From Pseudomonadota bacterium (GTDB taxonomy: Bacteria > Pseudomonadota > Alphaproteobacteria > Micropepsales > Micropepsaceae), in contig JAJZGY010000017.1 in NCBI GenBank assembly GCA_021804785.1, positions 1-42,100 on the forward strand: a DNA stretch of 42,100 nt. Direction: 5' to 3'. Below the pieces are notes generated by a model. It searched no databases, had not been told where the DNA came from, and worked only from the letters and a program-made list of their open reading frames with translations. The position numbers were made by a program, and so were the translations under genes. How positions within the stretch are numbered: the stretch's first letter is position 1; the number at the start of each line of letters is the position of its first letter. Shown piece after piece: positions 17,327 through 26,472 of this stretch.

Positions 17327-18418
17327 GTGAACGCAGCTCCTCGCCATACCGATGATGTCCGCAGGCTCGCCTCCGAGCTCGGAGAGCGCCCGCGCGAGGT
17401 GTTCCGCCATCTCGTTGACGCATTTTTAGCCTCGGGTGAGCCGGTCGGCTCCCGGACGCTCAGCCAGCGCCTGCCGGTGTCGCTGTCACCGGCCTCCATC
17501 CGTAACGTCATGGCCGACCTAGAAGCGCTGGGCCTCTTGGCCTCGCCGCACACCAGTGCCGGCCGCATTCCAACCGAAAAAGGCCTGCGCCTGTTTGTCG
17601 ATGGCCTGCTTGAAGTCGGTGATCTTGACCCTTCCGAGCGCGCGGCGCTGGAAAGTCGAATAAGCGGCAGCGGCCATGGCCTGGAAGATGTACTGACCCA
17701 GGCGACCACCATGCTCTCCGGACTGTCGCGTTGCGCCGGACTTGTGGTGGCGCCACGTCAGGACGGCGTCCTCAAGCATATCGAATTCGTGCCTGCGGGC
17801 ACCGGCAAAGTGCTCGTGGTGCTGGTCAGCGAGGATGGTCAGGTCGAAAACCGGCTGATCGCCACGCCCAGCGGACTGCCCCCTTCGGCACTGGCCGAGG
17901 CGACCAACTACCTCAATGCCCGGCTGCGTGGGCGTACCCTTGAGAGTGCGCGCGGCGAAGTCGCGCGGGAGCTGGAAACCCATCGTGCGGAACTTGACGC
18001 CCTGACCGCCAAGATCGTGGCTGAAGGGCTCGCGATGCTGGCGGAAACCGGCGGTGGTGCGCGGCAGGCCGAAGAGAAGGTGCTGATCGTGCGCGGCGCT
18101 TCCCACCTTCTGGACAGTGTGGAAGCCCAGACTGACCTCGAACGGATTCGTACCTTGTTTGATGATATCGAACGCAAGAACGATCTGGTGGGCCTGCTTG
18201 AACTGGCCCGCGACGGCGATGGCGTGCGCATCTTCATCGGATCAGAAAACCGCTTGTTCAGCCTTTCTGGATCTTCGATTGTCGCTGCGCCCTATGCCGA
18301 TGCCAAAGGCAAGATCATAGGCGTTATTGCTGTGCTGGGGCCCACCCGCCTCAACTACGCGCGTATCATTCCCATGGTGGACTACACCGCCAAGCTGGTA
18401 ACCCGGCTTATCGCCTGA
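17327..18418 (+). CDS. hrcA: Heat-inducible transcription repressor HrcA
   Basis: HrcA represses chaperone genes by binding CIRCE elements. The 363-residue protein has the N-terminal winged-helix region (GSRTLSQRLPVSLSPASIRNVMADLEALGLL, about 45-75) followed by the RIPTEKGLRLFVDGLL signature and a C-terminal GAF-like domain with EDGQVENRLI and GSENRLFSLSGSSIVAAPY. The start is GTG 17327 with GAGG 10 bases before; no nearby ATG fits. It precedes grpE by 12 bases and is divergent from rph. HrcA's DNA targets are not in this window, as no CIRCE was seen. Confidence 0.95.
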   Translation: MNAAPRHTDDVRRLASELGERPREVFRHLVDAFLASGEPVGSRTLSQRLPVSLSPASIRNVMADLEALGLLASPHTSAGRIPTEKGLRLFVDGLLEVGDLDPSERAALESRISGSGHGLEDVLTQATTMLSGLSRCAGLVVAPRQDGVLKHIEFVPAGTGKVLVVLVSEDGQVENRLIATPSGLPPSALAEATNYLNARLRGRTLESARGEVARELETHRAELDALTAKIVAEGLAMLAETGGGARQAEEKVLIVRGASHLLDSVEAQTDLERIRTLFDDIERKNDLVGLLELARDGDGVRIFIGSENRLFSLSGSSIVAAPYADAKGKIIGVIAVLGPTRLNYARIIPMVDYTAKLVTRLIA

Positions 18419-18430
18419 ACAGGATGCTTC

Positions 18431-19015
18431 ATGAGTGATCAACACCAAGATGATTTGCCCGAAACCGAAGCTGCCGCAAATGGCAGCGAGCAAGCTGACA
18501 CGGAAATCGCCCAGCTGCGTGTGGAGATTGCCGAACTCAAGGACCGGACCTTAAGGGCGCTGGCGGAGGTGGAAAACACCCGTCGGCGGGCCGAGCGTGA
18601 CAAGAAGGATGCCTCGCTGTATGCCGTCACCGCCTTCGCCCGCGACATGCTGCAGGTCGCCGACAATTTTGCCCGTGCAGTTCAGGCCTGTCCGGCCGAC
18701 GTGCGCGAGCAGGCCGCGCCCCAGCTCAAGGCAGTGATCGAAGGCGTGGAAGTGACGGATCGGCAGCTGATGGCCACGCTCGAACGCCATGGCATCCGCC
18801 AGATCGATACCTCCTCGGGCAAGTTTGACCCCAATCTGCATCAGGCCATCGCCGAAGTCCCGGGGCGGGGCAAACCCGCTGGCAGCATCGTCGATGTGGT
18901 TCAGATTGGCTATCAGATTGGTGACCGGCTGCTGCGCCCCGCGATGGTCACGGTTGCCCGCCACGAGGGGAGTGCTGAGCGTGACACCGGCACCAAGCTC
19001 GATACTGAAGCATGA
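18431..19015 (+). CDS. grpE: Nucleotide exchange factor GrpE
   Basis: GrpE releases ADP from DnaK in the DnaK-DnaJ chaperone cycle. The 194-residue product has the expected plan: acidic disordered N-terminus, a long coiled-coil (residues about 25-75, ending [14 protein letters not shown]), and a C-terminal beta domain with [22 protein letters not shown] and the signature [21 protein letters not shown]. It follows hrcA by 12 bases and its stop overlaps the dapB start in ATGA, so the three genes form one transcript. dnaK and dnaJ are not in the window. Confidence 0.96.
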   Translation: MSDQHQDDLPETEAAANGSEQADTEIAQLRVEIAELKDRTLRALAEVENTRRRAERDKKDASLYAVTAFARDMLQVADNFARAVQACPADVREQAAPQLKAVIEGVEVTDRQLMATLERHGIRQIDTSSGKFDPNLHQAIAEVPGRGKPAGSIVDVVQIGYQIGDRLLRPAMVTVARHEGSAERDTGTKLDTEA

Positions 19016-19827
19016 GCAGACTTCGCCTCATGGTGGCAGGTGCCGACGGACGCATGGGCCGGGCACTGATCCGCGCCATCGCCGAGGCCGATGATCTCAG
19101 TCTCAGCGCTGCCCTGCTCATCACCGCTCACCCCGAGCTCGGTAAGGATGCGGGCACGATGGCCGGCACCACGGCCCTTGATGTCACCTTGACCGCAGAT
19201 CCTCTTGCGGCCATCACACAGGCCGATGCAGTCCTCGACTTTACGGCGCCGGCCTTTTCCGTCGAGCTAGCCGGACTGTGTGCCCAGGCCCGCATCGTAC
19301 ATGTGATTGGCACCACGGGTTTCAGTGAGGATCAGAATGAAAAGATCCGCGCCGCGGCGCGGCACGCGGTTATCATCAAATCGGGTAACATGAGCCTCGG
19401 CGTTACCGTCCTCGCTGATCTCGTCCGCCAGGCCGCGCGCGTGCTGGCCGCCTATGACGTCGAAATCATCGAACTGCACCATCGCATGAAGGCTGATGCC
19501 CCGTCGGGTACGGCACTACTGCTGGGCGAAGCCGCGGCGCAAGCCCGTGATGTGCAACTCAAGGAGCATGCAGTTTTCAGCCGCGAGGGTCACACCGGAG
19601 CCCGCCAGAATGGCGCGATCGGTTTTGCCTCGGTGCGGGGGGGAACTGTGATTGGCGAGCACCATGTCATCCTCGCCGGGCCTTCGGAACGCATTGAACT
19701 GAGCCATGTCGCCGAAGATCGAGCCATATTCGCGCATGGAGCGCTTGTGGCTGCACGCTGGGGGCAGGGTCGCAAGCCTGGTCTTTACGGCATGCGTGAC
19801 GTGCTCGGTCTGGATCAGTTGCGATAG
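19012..19827 (+). CDS. dapB: 4-hydroxy-tetrahydrodipicolinate reductase
   Basis: DapB reduces the DapA product to tetrahydrodipicolinate with NAD(P)H, on the path to meso-diaminopimelate and lysine. The 271-residue product has the Rossmann [10 protein letters not shown] (residues about 10-19), VLDFTAPA near 75-82, [10 protein letters not shown] near 100, [12 protein letters not shown] at about 123-134, and the catalytic [13 protein letters not shown] segment at about 157-169. ATG 19012 overlaps the grpE stop. The 3' end overlaps the convergent DUF2244 gene by 13 bases. Confidence 0.97.
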   Translation: MSRLRLMVAGADGRMGRALIRAIAEADDLSLSAALLITAHPELGKDAGTMAGTTALDVTLTADPLAAITQADAVLDFTAPAFSVELAGLCAQARIVHVIGTTGFSEDQNEKIRAAARHAVIIKSGNMSLGVTVLADLVRQAARVLAAYDVEIIELHHRMKADAPSGTALLLGEAAAQARDVQLKEHAVFSREGHTGARQNGAIGFASVRGGTVIGEHHVILAGPSERIELSHVAEDRAIFAHGALVAARWGQGRKPGLYGMRDVLGLDQLR

Positions 19828-20300
19828 GCCTTTGCCGCGACAAGCGCCTGACGCAGCAGCTGCGCCAGACGCAGGCGTTCCTCAGGGGCAAGGAATGCGC
19901 CCAATTCAATGGAGCGGCCATGGCTTGAGAGCAGCAGATGCCGCGGCTGTTCGGCTTCCTCCTCGATCCCCACATTGAGCCAATAGGGATTGAGGGAGAT
20001 CTCGCTTGTCTGTTCGCCCTGGCGATGGCGCGTGATGTCAAGGCGACTGAGGCTGAGCACAACATGCTCATAGCTCTGCGCCGCCCGTCGACAGCGGTGA
20101 AAGGCCCAAATCAGAAGCAGAACGTCTAGGCCCATGAAAGGCATTACCGGCCATGCACCCTTGAGCATGAAGATCACACCCAAAGTGAAATTGGCGAGCC
20201 CGACCGCGCCGAGGACGAGGACCGTGGCTTGCGCAGTGAGCGGAGGCGCGGGCCGCAGCACTGCATCGAGAAAAACCGGATCGGAACCCGACTGGCTCAT
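19815..20300 (-). CDS. DUF2244 family membrane protein
   Basis: The 161-residue product matches the DUF2244 pattern: [12 protein letters not shown] near the start, two membrane helices (about 23-45 and 50-66) with [12 protein letters not shown], and a C-terminal soluble part with a conserved PYWLNV and a [17 protein letters not shown] stretch. Function is unknown; it is an inner-membrane protein with a cytoplasmic or periplasmic domain. It lies 64 bases after the lipoprotein gene on the same strand and overlaps dapB in the opposite direction by 13 bases. Family assignment is fairly firm. Confidence 0.85.
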   Translation of the reverse strand: MSQSGSDPVFLDAVLRPAPPLTAQATVLVLGAVGLANFTLGVIFMLKGAWPVMPFMGLDVLLLIWAFHRCRRAAQSYEHVVLSLSRLDITRHRQGEQTSEISLNPYWLNVGIEEEAEQPRHLLLSSHGRSIELGAFLAPEERLRLAQLLRQALVAAKAYRN

Positions 20301-20364
20301 GGCACCAAATTGCCGGCGCGCGTTTGCCTAGGCAAGGGCCTCGTCGTCCCCGCCCATCCTGGCG

Positions 20365-20649
20365 CTAGCGATGGCAGCGGCGCTCATAGCCACGCCGGCC
20401 GCCATGCTCTTTCCAGAACGGGCTGCCAAGATCAAGTTGGCAGGGATTGGTGACCGCGCCAGTGAGCGCACCTGCAGCAGCGCCGATCAGGGCGCCACTT
20501 GCTGCGGATCCGGTCATCGCGCCAATAATCGCACCGCCGGCAGCGCCGATCCCGGCACCAGACAGTGCTCGATCAGACGTGGTCGTCCCACATCCAGCCA
20601 GCGTCAGGGCGCCAGTAAGCGCTGCGACCATGGCAAGGCTCCGCAACAT
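20365..20649 (-). CDS. Glycine-zipper lipoprotein
   Basis: A 94-residue envelope lipoprotein. Signal: MLRSLAMVAALTGALTLAGC, ending in the LAGC lipobox. The mature part is a glycine zipper, with GAGIGAAGGAIIGAMTG and GALIGAAAGALTGAV, as in SlyB/OmpA-associated glycine-zipper proteins, followed by a Pro/Trp/Arg-rich tail. ATG 20649 is preceded at 6 bases by GGAGG; the frame is open upstream to 20799 but would overlap nth and spoil the signal peptide. It is divergent from nth. Likely inserted in the outer membrane; precise role unknown. Confidence 0.85.
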   Translation of the reverse strand: MLRSLAMVAALTGALTLAGCGTTTSDRALSGAGIGAAGGAIIGAMTGSAASGALIGAAAGALTGAVTNPCQLDLGSPFWKEHGGRRGYERRCHR

Positions 20650-20750
20650 GTTTGTCCTCCACATTCGGTATCTTCCAAAACGCTCATTTACAAGACGCGT
20701 TCCGCGCAGATCTGGGCTATAGAACACTGCGAAGGACATATCTGTGACAT

Positions 20751-21554
20751 GTGATGCAGCGATCATTTTCGAAGCAGGATGTGGAACGATTTTTCGCATT
20801 GCTGCGTAGGGCGGAGCCGGAGCCCAAAACCGAGCTTTGCTATCTGAACAATTTTACCTTGCTGGTGGCCGTGGTGCTCTCGGCCCAGGCCACCGACAGA
20901 AGTGTGAACAAAGCAACTGCAGCGCTGTTCGCGCTTGCTGACACACCTGATAAAATGGCGTCGCTCGGTGAGGAGGTCGTGGCACACCACATTCGTACCA
21001 TCGGCTTATACCGTACCAAGGCCAAAAATGTGGTCGCGCTCAGTCGCGCCCTTCTCAGCAGGCATCACGGCGAGATCCCACACGATCGTGCCGCGCTCGA
21101 AGCGCTGCCAGGCGTCGGACGGAAAACTGCCAACGTCGTACTCAACACGGCCTTTGGTGAGCCGACCATTGCTGTCGACACACATATATTTCGCGTCGCA
21201 AATCGCACCGGACTTGCTCGGGGAAAGACCCCGCTCGCTGTGGAAATGGGACTCGAACGGATCGTCCCCAGCGTCTATCGCCTCCATGCCCATCACTGGC
21301 TCATCCTGCATGGCCGCTATGTCTGCGTAGCGCGCCGGCCCCATTGCCCGGTTTGCATCGTCCGCGAGCTATGCCGCTTTGACGGCAAGACACCGGAAGC
21401 AGGAACGCCTGAGGACACCAAAGGCACCGGACGGCGCGGTAACCGGTTGCAGCAGCGGGCTGGGGCCGCAAAGAGGACGGCACCAAAGGCCAAAGCACGC
21501 GTCAAAAAGGCGAATGCCGCACGTGGCGGCGCGGGTCACCGTAAAGACAGCTGA
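20751..21554 (+). CDS. nth: Endonuclease III
   Basis: Nth is a bifunctional DNA glycosylase/AP-lyase that removes oxidised pyrimidines in base-excision repair. The 267-residue product has the helix-hairpin-helix LPGVGRKTANVVL (about 119-131) with catalytic Lys125 and Asp143 (VDTHIFRV), and the [4Fe-4S] ligands Cys192, 199, 202 and 208 in the C-x6-C-x2-C-x5-C spacing. After the cluster, about 57 residues form a Lys/Arg/Ala-rich tail, absent from typical Nth (about 210 residues). Start is GTG 20751 (or ATG 20754); GAAGGA is 14 bases before. It is divergent from the glycine-zipper lipoprotein gene. Confidence 0.95.
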   Translation: MMQRSFSKQDVERFFALLRRAEPEPKTELCYLNNFTLLVAVVLSAQATDRSVNKATAALFALADTPDKMASLGEEVVAHHIRTIGLYRTKAKNVVALSRALLSRHHGEIPHDRAALEALPGVGRKTANVVLNTAFGEPTIAVDTHIFRVANRTGLARGKTPLAVEMGLERIVPSVYRLHAHHWLILHGRYVCVARRPHCPVCIVRELCRFDGKTPEAGTPEDTKGTGRRGNRLQQRAGAAKRTAPKAKARVKKANAARGGAGHRKDS

Positions 21555-21708
21555 GCTCCGGGGCACATCGCGAGCTCCGAGGAGACCACACCCCCCCAGG
21601 ACGTAAAATCCCTGCGTCCTGCAACGCTCCATGCTTGCGCGCCGTGCCCTCCTCGCTTAATCGGGGGGAGTTTCGCCCGCCCTACGCCACATCTGGAGAG
21701 CAAAGACT

Positions 21709-22701
21709 ATGACACAGCATTACGACGTTGCCGGATTGGGCAATGCCATTGTCGACGTGATTGCCTCCACAGATGATCGCTTTCTGCTCGAGAACAACAT
21801 TGCCAAAGGCGTGATGAACCTCATTGATCATTACCGCGTGCAGCAGCTGCTTCAGGTGCTGCCATCAGGCCGTGAGCTTGCCGGTGGGTCCGCAGCCAAC
21901 ACCATGGCCGGGCTGGCCTCCTTTGGAGGACGCGGGGTGTTCATGGGCAAGGTTCGCGACGACCAGCTGGGCAAGTCCTTTGCTCGTGGACTAGAGACGA
22001 TCGGTATTGATTTTCCGACTCCCCCTGCAAGCGTGGGCCCACAAACCGCATGCTGTCTGATCGCGGTGACCGCTGATGGGCAGCGTAGCATGAATACCTA
22101 TCTGGGTGCCTGCCGCGAGTTGCGCGAAGCGGACATCGATGAGGCCGCAATCGCTGCGGCCACCGTGCTCTATATCGAGGGCTATCTATGGGACGAACCC
22201 GAAGCCAAAACAGCAATCGAAAAGGCCATCAGGATCGCCAGGAAAAATGGTCGCAAGGTCGCCTTCACCTTGTCCGATCCGTTCTGCGTCGAGCGCTGGC
22301 GCAGCGAATTCATGGCTCTGCTGAAGGACCGGATCGACATTCTTTTTGCCAATGAGGCCGAAGCCATGGCGCTGTTCGAGAGCGGAGATTTTGATGGTGT
22401 GCTGCAATCCTTGCGCGGCTTCAAGGGCATTGCCGCCCTGACCCGCTCCGCCAAGGGCTGTGTCATTGCGGCAGGCAAGGAGGTGCATGTTCTGGACGCT
22501 GACCCGGTTTCCCAGGTGCTCGATACCACCGGAGCCGGAGACCAGTTCGCCGCGGGATTTCTCTTTGGCTACAGCCATGGCCGGAACTTGCCGGATTGCG
22601 GTCGGCTCGGAACGCTTGCCGCCGCAGAGGTCATCGCTCATTACGGTGCCCGTCCTGAAACCTCGTTGCGTGCCCGTGCTGTCGAAGCGGGTCTGCTTTA
22701 G
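21709..22701 (+). CDS. PfkB-family carbohydrate/nucleoside kinase (adenosine kinase-like)
   Basis: A 330-residue cytoplasmic ribokinase-fold kinase. The N-terminal VAGLGNAIVDVIAS and GGSAANTMAGLASFGG (about 59-74) and the C-terminal signature DTTGAGDQFAAGFLFG with the catalytic Asp (about 270-285) are clear. The pattern resembles the adenosine kinase/ribokinase group found in alphaproteobacteria; the substrate is inferred, not shown. GAGAG lies a few bases before the ATG. Its stop overlaps the convergent yjbQ stop by 4 bases. A CAGGACG/CGTCCTG stem near 21597-21621 lies upstream but without a T-run. Confidence 0.85.
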   Translation: MTQHYDVAGLGNAIVDVIASTDDRFLLENNIAKGVMNLIDHYRVQQLLQVLPSGRELAGGSAANTMAGLASFGGRGVFMGKVRDDQLGKSFARGLETIGIDFPTPPASVGPQTACCLIAVTADGQRSMNTYLGACRELREADIDEAAIAAATVLYIEGYLWDEPEAKTAIEKAIRIARKNGRKVAFTLSDPFCVERWRSEFMALLKDRIDILFANEAEAMALFESGDFDGVLQSLRGFKGIAALTRSAKGCVIAAGKEVHVLDADPVSQVLDTTGAGDQFAAGFLFGYSHGRNLPDCGRLGTLAAAEVIAHYGARPETSLRARAVEAGLL

Positions 22702-23117
22702 TCGCCGATGAGGTGAAGTGCGATTTGGCGCTGATGCGCCTCATCGCGGTGTTCGAAGAGGTAGATGGCCTGCCACACGCCAAGCTGGAGTTCGCCGTTT
22801 CGTACCGGAACGCCAAGCGAGGTCAGCGTCAGGGCACTGCGGATATGGGCCGGCATGTCGTCGGGACCTTCAGCGCGATGGCGATAGACATCGCTATTGT
22901 GGGGAACGAGTTTCTGCAGGAAGTTTTCCAGATCCCGACCGACGTCCGGATCGGCATTCTCCTGAACCAACAACGAAGCAGAGGTGTGCTTCACAAAGAG
23001 TGTTAGCAGGCCGTCGCGGATCGCGCTGCGTGCAACGAAGCGCAGTACGTCGGCGGTAATATCGGTGAGACCAGAGCCAGCCGACGCGACGACGAGGTCG
23101 TGATAAACCTGCTTCAT
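22698..23117 (-). CDS. yjbQ: YjbQ/UPF0047 family protein
   Basis: The 139-residue product has the family core: LTLFVKHTSASLLVQENADPDVGRDLENFLQKLVP (about 38-72) with the His and Asp/Glu residues grouped as in UPF0047, and NGELQLGVWQAIYLFEHRD near the end. Proteins of this family show weak thiamine-phosphate synthase activity in some species, but the physiological role is unclear. It is the last gene of the Tim44-mltA-smr-yjbQ minus-strand run, overlapping smr by 4 bases. Length is typical. Confidence 0.9.
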   Translation of the reverse strand: MKQVYHDLVVASAGSGLTDITADVLRFVARSAIRDGLLTLFVKHTSASLLVQENADPDVGRDLENFLQKLVPHNSDVYRHRAEGPDDMPAHIRSALTLTSLGVPVRNGELQLGVWQAIYLFEHRDEAHQRQIALHLIGD

Positions 23118-23905
23118 CTTGGCTTCCTCAGATAGACGTAGAGGGCACCCTGGCCACCATGACGACGATGGGCCGGGGTCATTTCAGCGACAAAATGCGC
23201 CAGTTCCGGTTCTTTGAGCCAGCGTGGTGTCAGGTGTCGCAGCACGCCGCGGCGCCGGACGAAGGGATTGCTGTCTTCTGCTCCATCGCGTGGCCCGCTG
23301 CCTCCTTTGCCGGTGACGACAAGAACAAGGCGCAGGCCTCGAGCCATGGCCTGATGCACAAATTGCGTGAGTGCATGATGGGCTGCGACTTCTGTGAGAC
23401 CGTGCAGGTCGAGTCTGGCTTCAGGCTCGAGACTGCCTCGCCGGAGTTTGGCGCGCCTTCGCCCATCGAGACCGGTAGGGCCTGGTGCATCTGCGGCAGG
23501 TCCGGCTGTGGCCGGGCGGGCCTTCGCTTTGCCTTTCATAGCCGCATGGCGCATGGCGGTTGCGGATCTGACAGCGAGAGGTACTGCATCATTGAGTGCG
23601 GCTTCAAAGAGGGCCCGTTCGTCTGCCATAAGGGCGCGCCCGGCCGTGGCGTCGTCAACTTCTCCTGGTTCCTGTGGAAGCGGAGGTGCGAGAATGTCAG
23701 GCCCCTGTTTGTTGCGTCGCTTTGCACCGCGTGGAACCGGGCTGGTTGCCTGACCATTCGCGTTCTGCCGGCGGGCGGCTGGCTTTTTGCCATTGCCTGA
23801 GGTCCGGCCCCTGGGGCTCTGGTTTTTAGGTGTCAGCCGCGCTGCGTCCTTCAGCACCGCCTCGAACAGCGTCACCTCATCTTCTGTCGGCTCCCGCCGC
23901 TTCAT
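23114..23905 (-). CDS. Smr-domain protein with duplicated N-terminal helix
   Basis: The C-terminal third (about 165-263) is a Smr (MutS2-type small domain) endonuclease-like fold: LDLHGLT 165-171, TGKGG 198-202 and GVLRHLTPRWL 220-230, as in alphaproteobacterial Smr proteins with nuclease or nucleic-acid roles. The N-terminal two-thirds are basic and low-complexity, with a repeated helix: residues 9-24 and 95-110 share 10 of 16 positions (D-E-x2-L-F-E-A-x-L-x-D-A). I start at ATG 23905, 6 bases after GGGAGG; ATG 23911 overlaps the mltA stop and is also possible. It sits between mltA and yjbQ. Function unknown. Confidence 0.85.
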   Translation of the reverse strand: MKRREPTEDEVTLFEAVLKDAARLTPKNQSPRGRTSGNGKKPAARRQNANGQATSPVPRGAKRRNKQGPDILAPPLPQEPGEVDDATAGRALMADERALFEAALNDAVPLAVRSATAMRHAAMKGKAKARPATAGPAADAPGPTGLDGRRRAKLRRGSLEPEARLDLHGLTEVAAHHALTQFVHQAMARGLRLVLVVTGKGGSGPRDGAEDSNPFVRRRGVLRHLTPRWLKEPELAHFVAEMTPAHRRHGGQGALYVYLRKPR

Positions 23906-23907
23906 GC

Positions 23908-25131
23908 TCATCCTCCCGCCGCCAAACGCTGCTGCGCCAATTGTTGCCACAGGCTCAGCGGCAGGAGCACAAAGAACCGTCCGCGTGCCTTCATGTCCCC
24001 GGCCAGTTGCTCGGCCCTGGCGCCATATCCCCAGAACACGTCACCGCGCAAAGGGCCTTTAATGGCACCGCCTGTGTCCTGAGCGATCATCAGCTGATGC
24101 AGCGGTGCAACGCCCTGATGAGATGGCGGAGCAACGACATAGAAGGGTATTCCCAGAGGATGAAAATGAGGATCAACGGCTAGACTTGCCCCGGGGGTCA
24201 GAGGCACGCCCTGGGTACCGACGGGGCCGGAGTTGGCAGGAGAAAGTGGCGCCAAGCGGAAAAAGACGTAGGACTCATCACGGTCCATGATCTTAGGTGC
24301 CAGCTTTGGATGGCTGAGAAGCCAGTTGCGGATGCCCCGCAAGGAGACCTCATCTGGGCTGAGCGCGCCCATGCGCATCAGGATCCGACCGATCGCGGTA
24401 TAGGGTCGACCATTCTGGCCTGCATAGTCGACGCGAAAGACCCTGCCATGGCCAAAACGGACGCGACCGGAACCCTGGACCTGCAGGAAGAACAACGCCA
24501 CCGGATCATTCGTCCAGAATAGCACTGGCGCGCTGGCAAGGCCTTTGCGCGCGATCATCGCGCGCGAGGGATAGGGCACGAGCTCCTCGTCTCTAAGCCG
24601 CCCGAAAAGATATCGTCCATGCCAACGCGGCCGGAAACGGCCAAGATCGACACTGACTAGATCACTCGGTCGGCCATAAACCGGGATCTTAAAAGAGGTA
24701 TCGGGCCGTCGTCGGCCAGCAATCTCTGGCTCGTAATAGCCCGTCAAAAGACCCCGACGGTGTCCATCTTCAGCAATCTCAGCGGGACGAAAATGACGCT
24801 CGAACCATCGGCGCGCCTCCTGTGGTGATGGAGGCAGTTGTGGCAGGCTGGCACAGACGCTTTGCCAGGGTGCCAGGGTTCCGGCATAGCCGGCCCCGGT
24901 CATGGGAGCCGTCGGGGGCTTTTGCCCCAGAACGCGGCAGGAGCGCCGCAAGGCGGACAGGGCCGCACGCGGATCGCTTTGCTCCCAGCCGGCAAGATCT
25001 CGGTAGTGCATTGGCAGCAGATGCAGGCCGCGGGGTGGCGTCACGGGCCTCTGCAGCAGTAACCAGGCTGCGATCCCGGCCAGCACCAGCGCAAGGACAG
25101 CAGCATAGAGCAGCGGCCGCGCCCGCGTCAC
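23908..25131 (-). CDS. mltA: Membrane-bound lytic murein transglycosylase A
   Basis: MltA cleaves peptidoglycan between N-acetylmuramic acid and N-acetylglucosamine with anhydro-product formation. The 407-residue product has an N-terminal hydrophobic anchor (about 8-26), the MltA beta-barrel with a GLLTGYYEPEIAG signature (about 127-139), and a C-terminal 3D domain with QDTGGAIKGPLRGDVFWG (Asp352 and Asp364), the region holding the catalytic Asp. No lipobox Cys is seen, so the anchor may be a transmembrane helix. ATG overlaps the Tim44-like stop in ATGA. Its anhydro-muropeptide products would suit the AmpG-like permease at 8282. Confidence 0.93.
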   Translation of the reverse strand: MTRARPLLYAAVLALVLAGIAAWLLLQRPVTPPRGLHLLPMHYRDLAGWEQSDPRAALSALRRSCRVLGQKPPTAPMTGAGYAGTLAPWQSVCASLPQLPPSPQEARRWFERHFRPAEIAEDGHRRGLLTGYYEPEIAGRRRPDTSFKIPVYGRPSDLVSVDLGRFRPRWHGRYLFGRLRDEELVPYPSRAMIARKGLASAPVLFWTNDPVALFFLQVQGSGRVRFGHGRVFRVDYAGQNGRPYTAIGRILMRMGALSPDEVSLRGIRNWLLSHPKLAPKIMDRDESYVFFRLAPLSPANSGPVGTQGVPLTPGASLAVDPHFHPLGIPFYVVAPPSHQGVAPLHQLMIAQDTGGAIKGPLRGDVFWGYGARAEQLAGDMKARGRFFVLLPLSLWQQLAQQRLAAGG

Positions 25132-25790
25132 GCCGCCTCGTCACCATGGGTTGCGATAATCGTCCAGTTGGGATCCGTGGCCCGCACATCACGGGCAAAG
25201 GTCCACACATCGGCAACGCCACGGACGCTGTTTGGATCGCCATGAACGACAGCGCCTGAAGCGTCCGTCGTCGCCGAAATGAAATTGGCGCCAAAGCTGA
25301 CGGTTACTTCCGCCATGCGTTTCTTGAGCACGGCCTCGGTAATGCGCACTTCGCCAAAGCCGATAAAAGTAAAATTGACGTTGTGGTGCTTCGCGTCGCG
25401 CTCGCGTATCACGCTGTCAAATGCGGCATAGACCTCATCGCTCAGCAGGGGCCGCAATGCGGCGCGATCACCGTGAGCGAAGGCCGTGATGATGATCTCA
25501 TAGGCTGATTTAGCGCCTTCGATAAAATGGGCTTCATTGAAGCCGTGATCCGCCAGGGCAATATCGTAGAGCCCGCGGGACAGCGGATCGCTCGGTGTAT
25601 CGAGGCCTTCTGCCCGTGCGCTGCGTTCCGGCAAACCAATGACCTTGCCGGAATCTGGCCGAGCTATCCGGCCAAAGGGGTCGCGCGGGCGTTCCTGTCC
25701 TGTCCGGCGCCCCAGCACCGTGTAGAGCCGGAAGAGAATGACGCCTGCCACCATGGCAATGAAGACGATGAAGAGAACCTGGGAATTCAT
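25128..25790 (-). CDS. Tim44/TimA-domain membrane protein
   Basis: The 220-residue product has an N-terminal membrane segment (about 4-21), a linker, and a C-terminal Tim44-like domain with HFIEGAKSAYEIIITAFAHGDRAALRPLLSDEVY, the hallmark of bacterial TimA. The family takes its name from mitochondrial Tim44, linked with protein import; the bacterial role is unclear, probably in membrane protein or envelope assembly. It heads the minus-strand run to mltA, smr and yjbQ, and is divergent from secB, an arrangement common in alphaproteobacteria. Confidence 0.9.
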   Translation of the reverse strand: MNSQVLFIVFIAMVAGVILFRLYTVLGRRTGQERPRDPFGRIARPDSGKVIGLPERSARAEGLDTPSDPLSRGLYDIALADHGFNEAHFIEGAKSAYEIIITAFAHGDRAALRPLLSDEVYAAFDSVIRERDAKHHNVNFTFIGFGEVRITEAVLKKRMAEVTVSFGANFISATTDASGAVVHGDPNSVRGVADVWTFARDVRATDPNWTIIATHGDEAA

Positions 25791-25983
25791 TCATGAACCT
25801 TTGGGCTAGGTGTCAGCCCGCTTGGCAGCCAACCTAGCGCCGGGGCTCACCGGGGTCCAGCCTCGCCGCACCTGCTTGCGCCTATATGGGGTGCAGGTTG
25901 GCATAGTTTAAGACCGCTGCGCTTGTGAGCTCCGGCTATCCGTGCTAGCCCGCGCTTTCTTTGCACGGATACAAGGACGTTCC

Positions 25984-26472
25984 ATGAGTGACGATTTTTC
26001 CGGCGACACCTCAGCCGATGCGCTCGGTGACGGTCAGCAGCCAGGATTCCGCATCCAGGTGATCGGGCAATATGTGAAGGACTTGTCCTTCGAAAACCCC
26101 GCGGCGCCCGCCGGGCTCAACATCCGACCCAATATTGATCTTGGCGTCGATCTGCAGGCCCGACGTCTCGATGACACACATTATGAAGTTGAACTTAAAT
26201 TGCGCGTAGGGGCCAAGGCCGAAGACAAAACGGTGTTTCTCATGGAACTGTCCTATGGTGGACTTTTCCTGATCGAAAATGTGCCGGCGGAGATTTTGCA
26301 GCAGGTGCTCCTGATCGAGGCCCCCCATCTGCTCTTTCCCTTTGCGCGACGGATTGTCGCCGACTGCGTGCGTGACGGCGGTATGCCGCCGCTCATGATC
26401 GAGCCAATCGATTTTGCCAGCCTCTATCGGGCGCGTATGGAGCAAGGCGGCGAGACCCTCGGCAACGCCTAG
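25984..26472 (+). CDS. secB: Protein-export chaperone SecB
   Basis: SecB is a tetrameric cytoplasmic chaperone that delivers precursor proteins to SecA. The 162-residue product shows QYVKDLSFENPAAP near 39-52, the family's ELKLRVGAKA and VFLMELSYGGLFLIENVP segments, and FPFARRIVADCVRDGGMPPLMIEPIDF near the C-terminus. ATG 25984 has AAGGA 8 bases before; an in-frame ATG-like start at 25942 would add 14 unrelated residues. It is divergent from the Tim44-like gene, and its stop overlaps that of the convergent dnaQ by 4 bases. Confidence 0.96.
   Translation: MSDDFSGDTSADALGDGQQPGFRIQVIGQYVKDLSFENPAAPAGLNIRPNIDLGVDLQARRLDDTHYEVELKLRVGAKAEDKTVFLMELSYGGLFLIENVPAEILQQVLLIEAPHLLFPFARRIVADCVRDGGMPPLMIEPIDFASLYRARMEQGGETLGNA

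Noticed and set aside
18969-18977. GAGTGCTGA inside grpE, close to a CIRCE right half
   Set aside because: No matching left half lies 9 bases upstream and it is within coding sequence.
21597-21621. CAGGACG/CGTCCTG stem between nth and the PfkB kinase gene, as a terminator
   Set aside because: The loop is long, there is no T-run, and seven-base stems are frequent in GC-rich DNA.
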